From contig NW_006766971.1 of NCBI RefSeq assembly GCF_000275845.1, forward strand, positions 1-64,000: a stretch of DNA of 64,000 bases, given 5' to 3'. Position numbers and translations under genes: made by a program. Positions 59,738-64,000 of the stretch are shown piece by piece. The notes beneath the pieces are model-generated. The model did no database searches and was not told where the DNA came from. It was given only the letters and a program-made list of their open reading frames with translations. This DNA comes from Dichomitus squalens LYAD-421 SS1. Taxonomy: Eukaryota; Basidiomycota; Agaricomycetes; Polyporales; Polyporaceae. Numbering within the stretch: the stretch's first letter is position 1; every line of letters starts with the position of its first letter.

Positions 59738-61500
59738 TCAATCAATTATCCACACGTCTTCCTCGTCAGAAAATGTCAAGTCGATAACAGAGGACTCGTC
59801 TCCGCCCGACCGTGGTACGCTCGTAGACTTCTCTTGTTTTAAGGACTGGGTCGTCAATGGAGGTCTCGAACACGCGCGCTGCAGTGGGCTCTTAGTCGGA
59901 CTCCCTTCCACGTCCAGGCCCGGGGCAACTTTTGCGCGTTTCAGTGCCTTAAAGTCGTTGTCATCCACAACCGTATCCGCAGGTCGCGTACGGCGGACAA
60001 CAGGCACCGGACCCGGTGATCGCGGAAGGCTGGTCTCGGCCGCAAGTGGATGTGCCGCGGCCCCAGGCAAGGTCACAAAGGGACGTCGCGGGGGTCCGGT
60101 CGCGTTGTGCAGAAGACTTCCATTCAAACGGGGTGGGAGATGAGACGAAGCAGACGCACTCGATTTGTAGGCAGCACTCGGGGCCTGAGTCGGAGCCGGA
60201 GGGCGGTGCACACCCCTTGGCGCAGACCACTCCGCGAGGATATCATCGACGCTGAACACTGGGGCGTCCGTCGATGTCTGTGCCTGGGCAGCCGTGTGCC
60301 GTGCGCGGGCAAGGGCGCTGTTCGTCGTGGGGGGTATCGGCGAGGGCGGTGGTCTCTGAACGAGCGCGGGTGGACGGGACGGGCCTGCGCTGGCATTGGT
60401 GCGCTCCTGTGCCTTCCTCCTTTCGTTCAGCCTAGGCAAGCGGGGTCCGTCACGCTGACCGGAGCCACTGTGATCAGGTCCGGCGCAGTTGCCCCAGAAG
60501 TGTTGGGGCTCCTCCCATTGAGATAGATCAACGTCGAGGGGTATTGGTTGGAATCGGCGCGGGATGGGGCGTTGGTTGGGTAGGCGCTGGTTGCAGATCT
60601 CAGGGACAGTGGTGGAAGAACAATGGTGAGGCAGAACGTACACTGAGGATAAACTTGCACACTTTGAAACCGCTCTTGCCTGTGGCCATCCATGCCTGTG
60701 GAAAAGGCTTACGCAGTTAAGGCGTGTGGACGGCGCTACGTCGAATGTGTACTTACCTGCTCTACCTCGTACAGTCCATCATAGCGGAAGCCTTCAAGAG
60801 GCGCGTAGTCCGAGTCCGAGTTGTAACCCCTGATTACGCGTACTGGTCTCTTATTGTGCGCAGAGAGGCGGAGTGACTGGTTTCTGGAGTTGTCGAAGGT
60901 TTGATCGCAGGTTTGAGGCCCGTCTCTGGGCTGGGAGGATAATGATGAGGGGTTGTAGTGGACGCACGCGTGAAGCGACAACATACCTTCTCACCATCCG
61001 CCTTGTCGCGACCTCCACATCCAGTGTATGTACTATACGCGAAGAAGAACTCGTTTTCAGTGGGGTTCACAGCAAGGGGAGGAGAGACACTCACAAACGG
61101 TCCCCTTCATCCTTGTCATCCTCGTACCCGCCCGATAGCACGACACTGTAGCACCCCTCGTCTTTGCTCCCGTTTATACCCGCTTGGATGTTCGCATGGA
61201 CAGCCGTATGGTGAAGGTAAAGTCTACGTAGGTTGCGTATGAGCGCATAGCCGACCCCAATCCGAGGAACTCACCGGTTCTCGAATGTGGAACCTACGGG
61301 AACACCTGGAATGTCTCCAAAGACGTTGCTGAGATCGTGAAATCGAGTGCAACGGCAACGAGGTGCGCGGGGACGATTGAGTGTCCGAGAGTGGACGCGT
61401 TACAGCATTTGACAATCAGGTGTCCGTCTGCTTGCGAGCATGTTTGGAGTACATACGATGGATACGTCCGCTCGTAGAGCGGTTTTGATTTGAAACCCAT
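59738..61500 (-). CDS. SRA-YDG domain protein with C-terminal SUMO-interaction-like motif
   Basis: Seven exons on the minus strand: 61500-61457, 61328-61275, 61223-61095, 61032-60987, 60930-60757, 60695-60642, 60586-59738; phases 2,2,2,0,0,0; 449 aa. Residues about 15-175 are a full SRA-YDG domain: FGDIPGVPVGSTFENR, AGINGSKDEGCYSVVLSGGY, FTYTGCGGRDK, DQTFDNSRNQSL, PVRVIRGYNSD, YAPLEGFRYDGLYEVEQAW and KSGFKVCKF. SRA domains flip out and read modified cytosines (as in UHRF1), so this protein probably reads DNA methylation. There is no RING, PHD or methyltransferase domain, so it is the short stand-alone fungal form. The tail is disordered, with a basic KALKRAKVAP, and ends SSVIDLTFSDEEDVWIID; VIDLT followed by acidic residues fits a SUMO-interaction motif. 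The start codon choice gives an N-terminus of about 15 residues before the domain. Confidence 0.9.
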
Positions 61501-62142
61501 ATGAATCAGATGGATACGGAGTATGCAGAGCGAGAGGTGAAGGAATAGGGAGAAGGCATGCGATGATGGTCGACAACGTTGACAACGTTGATGTTCGACT
61601 TGCCGAGCTGCCTTACATAACAAGGGTCAGGTGCTTCCTCCCTTGGTAAGTACTACTTACCACTAGTAGGAGGTCGTTCCTACCTGATTCTTGTGATACC
61701 TGATAGCCTATCCATCTCGGGTGACTTTCAGCTGGGTACTCATCTCGTTTGAGCGTCATGTAGGACCGCTTGCTCACGTCTGGTCCTCCACGCTAGCGGC
61801 TCCCGATTATTGCCACCCACTCTTTCCGCTTCCCGCAGACGCTTTCATTTGGCTAACTCATCGCGTGCATCTAGGTTATAGCTGATCAAACAAAGCGTGT
61901 TGCTTTAGCATGATGACTTCCTTCCGCGGACCCATCGAGCCATTCAGCCTCTTATGAGCCGCCCGCGCAGCTGCTCTGTATAACCGCTTAGATATGTGCC
62001 ACTGCGCTTTGCACGACGAATCACCGCCAAAGCGGACTGGCAAGACTAGTATATTACTAGTGTGTTTGACTGGTCGTAATGTCTACGCCAGTATTTTCTA
62101 CAGTCTTGCGAGCAAACACCTGCATCCGTGCCTTCTTCGACA
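61501..62142. promoter_or_regulatory. Divergent intergenic region
   Basis: About 640 nt separate the starts of the minus-strand SRA gene and the plus-strand gene at 62143, so it must contain both promoters. A 10-nt tandem copy (gttgacaac) lies at about 61572-61590. No specific factor site is claimed. Confidence 0.45.
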
Positions 62143-63038
62143 ATGTCGTCCCCTGTGTTCAACTTCCCGGCTGGAAATATCTGGGATGGGCTCAATGAAG
62201 CGGCCGGTATGTCCCTTTTGCAAGTCCGTGCGGTATAAACAAGACTAACTATCCATCTTAGCAAGGTGTGAGTTCGAACAGTACCCGCGACTGTATCTTA
62301 CATTGCCATTCCCGTCCGATGTGGAACTCGGTTGGCAATGGCACACCAAGTGTCGTCGAGATGAAGATCGCGTGCAAGGCGATTTCTTACGCTTTGCCTT
62401 GCCCATTCCCCTGGGGCCATGCGTTCATATGCTTGGCACGCTCACCGAGTACCTCGAGGATAATCTCATCAATGGGGATCAGGATGTCGTGTGGGTAGAC
62501 CCAACTCTGTACGGGAAGGAACGCGTGTATATCTCCAGAGGCCTCGTGAGTTTAACTCGCCTCCCCCCATTCGATGATTCTCCTTCACCTCCTTCACTGA
62601 TGATTTTCCGTGTCCGCGGTGGAAATCCACGTCAGTTTGAGGAAGAGTCTCCAGACACCAAGCCACAGGCAGTCGTATGTAGCCTTCGGTCGGGAACCCT
62701 ACGCATGGCGGAGATTCTTGGCATGATCGTTCAGCTGCAGTGGGCCACAGCGCAACGGGTCAGTTATGATCTTTCCCGGTCATCACTGTTGGCGCTGACT
62801 TTGACTTCCCTACTCGTCATCTTCACCGGGCTGCTAGATGTACGGATGGGAAGGGGCTGCGTGGCGGTTCATGAGGCTTAGGGTCACTGCTATACGACGG
62901 AGTGTCGCGAAGGACGGGACCACCAGATTCTTTCCTCAGCTGGAGGTACTGAACCCTCGTCATCCACATTGGGCTCAAAATCAACCTAGATCTTTGCTAC
63001 CCGATGGATATTTGCAATGGGTTTCCAGTCGATGGTAG
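62143..63038 (+). CDS. Four-exon orphan protein
   Basis: Exons 62143-62206, 62262-62545, 62636-62758, 62838-63038; phases 1,0,0; 223 aa. It starts MSSPVFNFPAGNIWDGLNEA and continues with an ordered-looking block (RLYLTLPFPSDVELGWQWHT, GDFLRFALPIPLGPCVHMLG, DVVWVDPTLYGKERVYISRG), then LRMAEILGMIVQLQWATAQR and the last exon MYGWEGAAWRFMRLRVTAIR. Intron 2 is 90 nt, divisible by three and stop-free, so retention would add 30 residues. Compact, few low-complexity runs; no family recognised. Shares a divergent promoter with the SRA gene. Confidence 0.72.
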
Positions 63039-63313
63039 TCGTGCGAGGCTTCATGTACCGTATTGTACCGGCTCGTCGAATCGACGGTCTATGGCCAGGG
63101 ATAGATAGTTATGAGATACAAGCTCCTTGAAAAGTCACTCTCATGTATTTTTGCGTTTATATTTAGCTAGGGCGGCGTGAATGGACGGCCCGCACTTTAC
63201 TGACAGATCGGACACTCCGGGCCGGATAAGGCGCATTGAGCGCCCTAGCGGATACATAGCTGTAGCGCGTAAATTACGTGCCTGAAACTTCTTCTCTACT
63301 ATACACAACAGCA

Positions 63314-64000
63314 ATGTAAGTTTTCGCGATTTGGTCTCTCTCGTTCGAGACTGTGAGGCTACTGACCATATTGCGTCTTGATCTACAGGTTACATGTCTT
63401 AAATAATGACGTTCTCCTGTGCGTCGTAGACCATCTTGAGGCGACGTCCCACAGTTTGATCCCGCTTTCTTCCACATGTCGACTACTCCGAGATGTCTGC
63501 CGACCCCTCATTTTTCGTCATCTCACACGAAGGCTGGCGAATGAGGTCAGTGACTCTGAGTCTTTCTGCCCCTCAACGGTGTCGTGCCTCATCCAGTACG
63601 TCCGAAACGGCTTTTGAACCACAGGGCTATGAATACTGACGTTTCCGCGTACAGATCTCTAATTATAGTGGACTGCTGCGTACAACAAGAGGAAGGGCTG
63701 AAAGCACTATTCTCCCAGCAGGGAGAGCTACTGGAAGATGGTTCTGTCAGGGTCTCCGAGGTGCCATTCCTCTGTGATCACCTCGATGGTCCGGAGTTGA
63801 TGCACGCTTTACGCCGCATGCCGGCTCTACGCCACTTAACGCTCGCCTCCTCCAAGGGCGGGATCCTCCATGGTGTGCGGTGGCGCGCCCTCAAGGCAGT
63901 ACTTTCTCTGCCTCAGTTGACAGAAATATCACTCCCCGGCTTGCTATTCTCTCCACTCTTGCCAGATGATCTCCGTGCCGACGACCTCGTATGCCCGCAC
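63314..64000 (+). CDS. F-box/LRR-type protein, 3' end beyond the window
   Basis: Partial. The best model has a start codon split by an intron: AT at 63314-63315, then gtaagt, joined to G at 63389 (exon 63389-63595), then exon 63655 to the window end; phases 2 and 2. The encoded start is LHVLNNDVLLCVVDHLEATS, with SSTCRLLRDVCRPLIFRHL, an F-box-like motif. The next exon has LMHALRRMPALRHLTLASSK and WRALKAVLSLPQLTEISLPG, the same leucine-rich layout as in the gene at 50618-52558 (MPKLHTLRL; MQAILAIPQLRAL). No stop appears before 64000. Substrate adaptor for SCF ligase by family. Confidence 0.7.

Noticed and set aside
1..64000. CRISPR arrays, rRNA, tRNA, LTR retrotransposons, mating-type pheromone genes
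   Set aside because: Looked for and not seen: no spaced direct repeats, no tRNA-like cloverleaf I could support, no RT/integrase motifs, no CaaX-ending pheromone precursors or receptor-like seven-helix proteins.

Overview
The window reads as nuclear DNA of a basidiomycete fungus, most likely an Agaricomycete (placement is inferred from gene style, not from a marker gene). Genes are built of short exons with GT-AG introns of about 45-110 nt, are packed on both strands, and include F-box/LRR-type proteins, a four-finger CCCH protein, a C3HC4 RING protein and an SRA-YDG protein. I saw no rRNA, no convincing tRNA, no CRISPR and no bacterial-type operon. Every gene model below was spliced by hand from the sequence; exon sums were checked to divide by three.

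Layout. 0-4.3 kb is gene-poor, with one decayed coding-like fragment. 4.6-9.1 kb carries two diverged tandem F-box-like paralogues. 9.7-34.3 kb is the striking part: nine multi-exon orphan genes (here called A-I), A-G on the plus strand and H-I on the minus strand, plus a tiny three-exon gene (K). Eight of the nine share one exon-phase plan: every internal intron is phase 1 except the last, which is phase 2 and precedes the final exon (A has three phase-1 introns and a damaged 3' part). Pairwise sequence similarity is faint but visible around the phase-2 junction (C with D, E with G). They tend to carry a basic KR cluster and an acidic, aromatic tail, and match no family I recognise. 35.0-36.4 kb holds a RING protein resembling SUMO-targeted ubiquitin ligases. 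36.4-42.5 kb is nearly empty. 42.5-44.4 kb is a nine-exon orphan gene, 46.7-48.4 kb the CCCH gene, 50.6-52.6 kb an F-box/LRR gene. 54.9-57.4 kb is a GC-rich gene interrupted by an apparent one-base frameshift at a G run. 59.1 kb has a 144-bp MITE-like inverted repeat. 59.7-61.5 kb (minus) is the SRA-YDG gene, with a SUMO-interaction-like motif at its C-terminus. 62.1-63.0 kb is a four-exon orphan, and 63.3 kb to the end is the 5' part of another F-box gene.

How the genes may work together. The firm functional calls (F-box, RING, SRA) all belong to ubiquitin/SUMO or chromatin biology, but each is a common fungal family and their proximity may be chance. The candidate undescribed system is the A-I orphan family: an inverted, tandemly expanded, fast-diverging array of probably nuclear proteins whose symmetric phase 1-1 exons can be gained, lost or skipped without breaking the frame.
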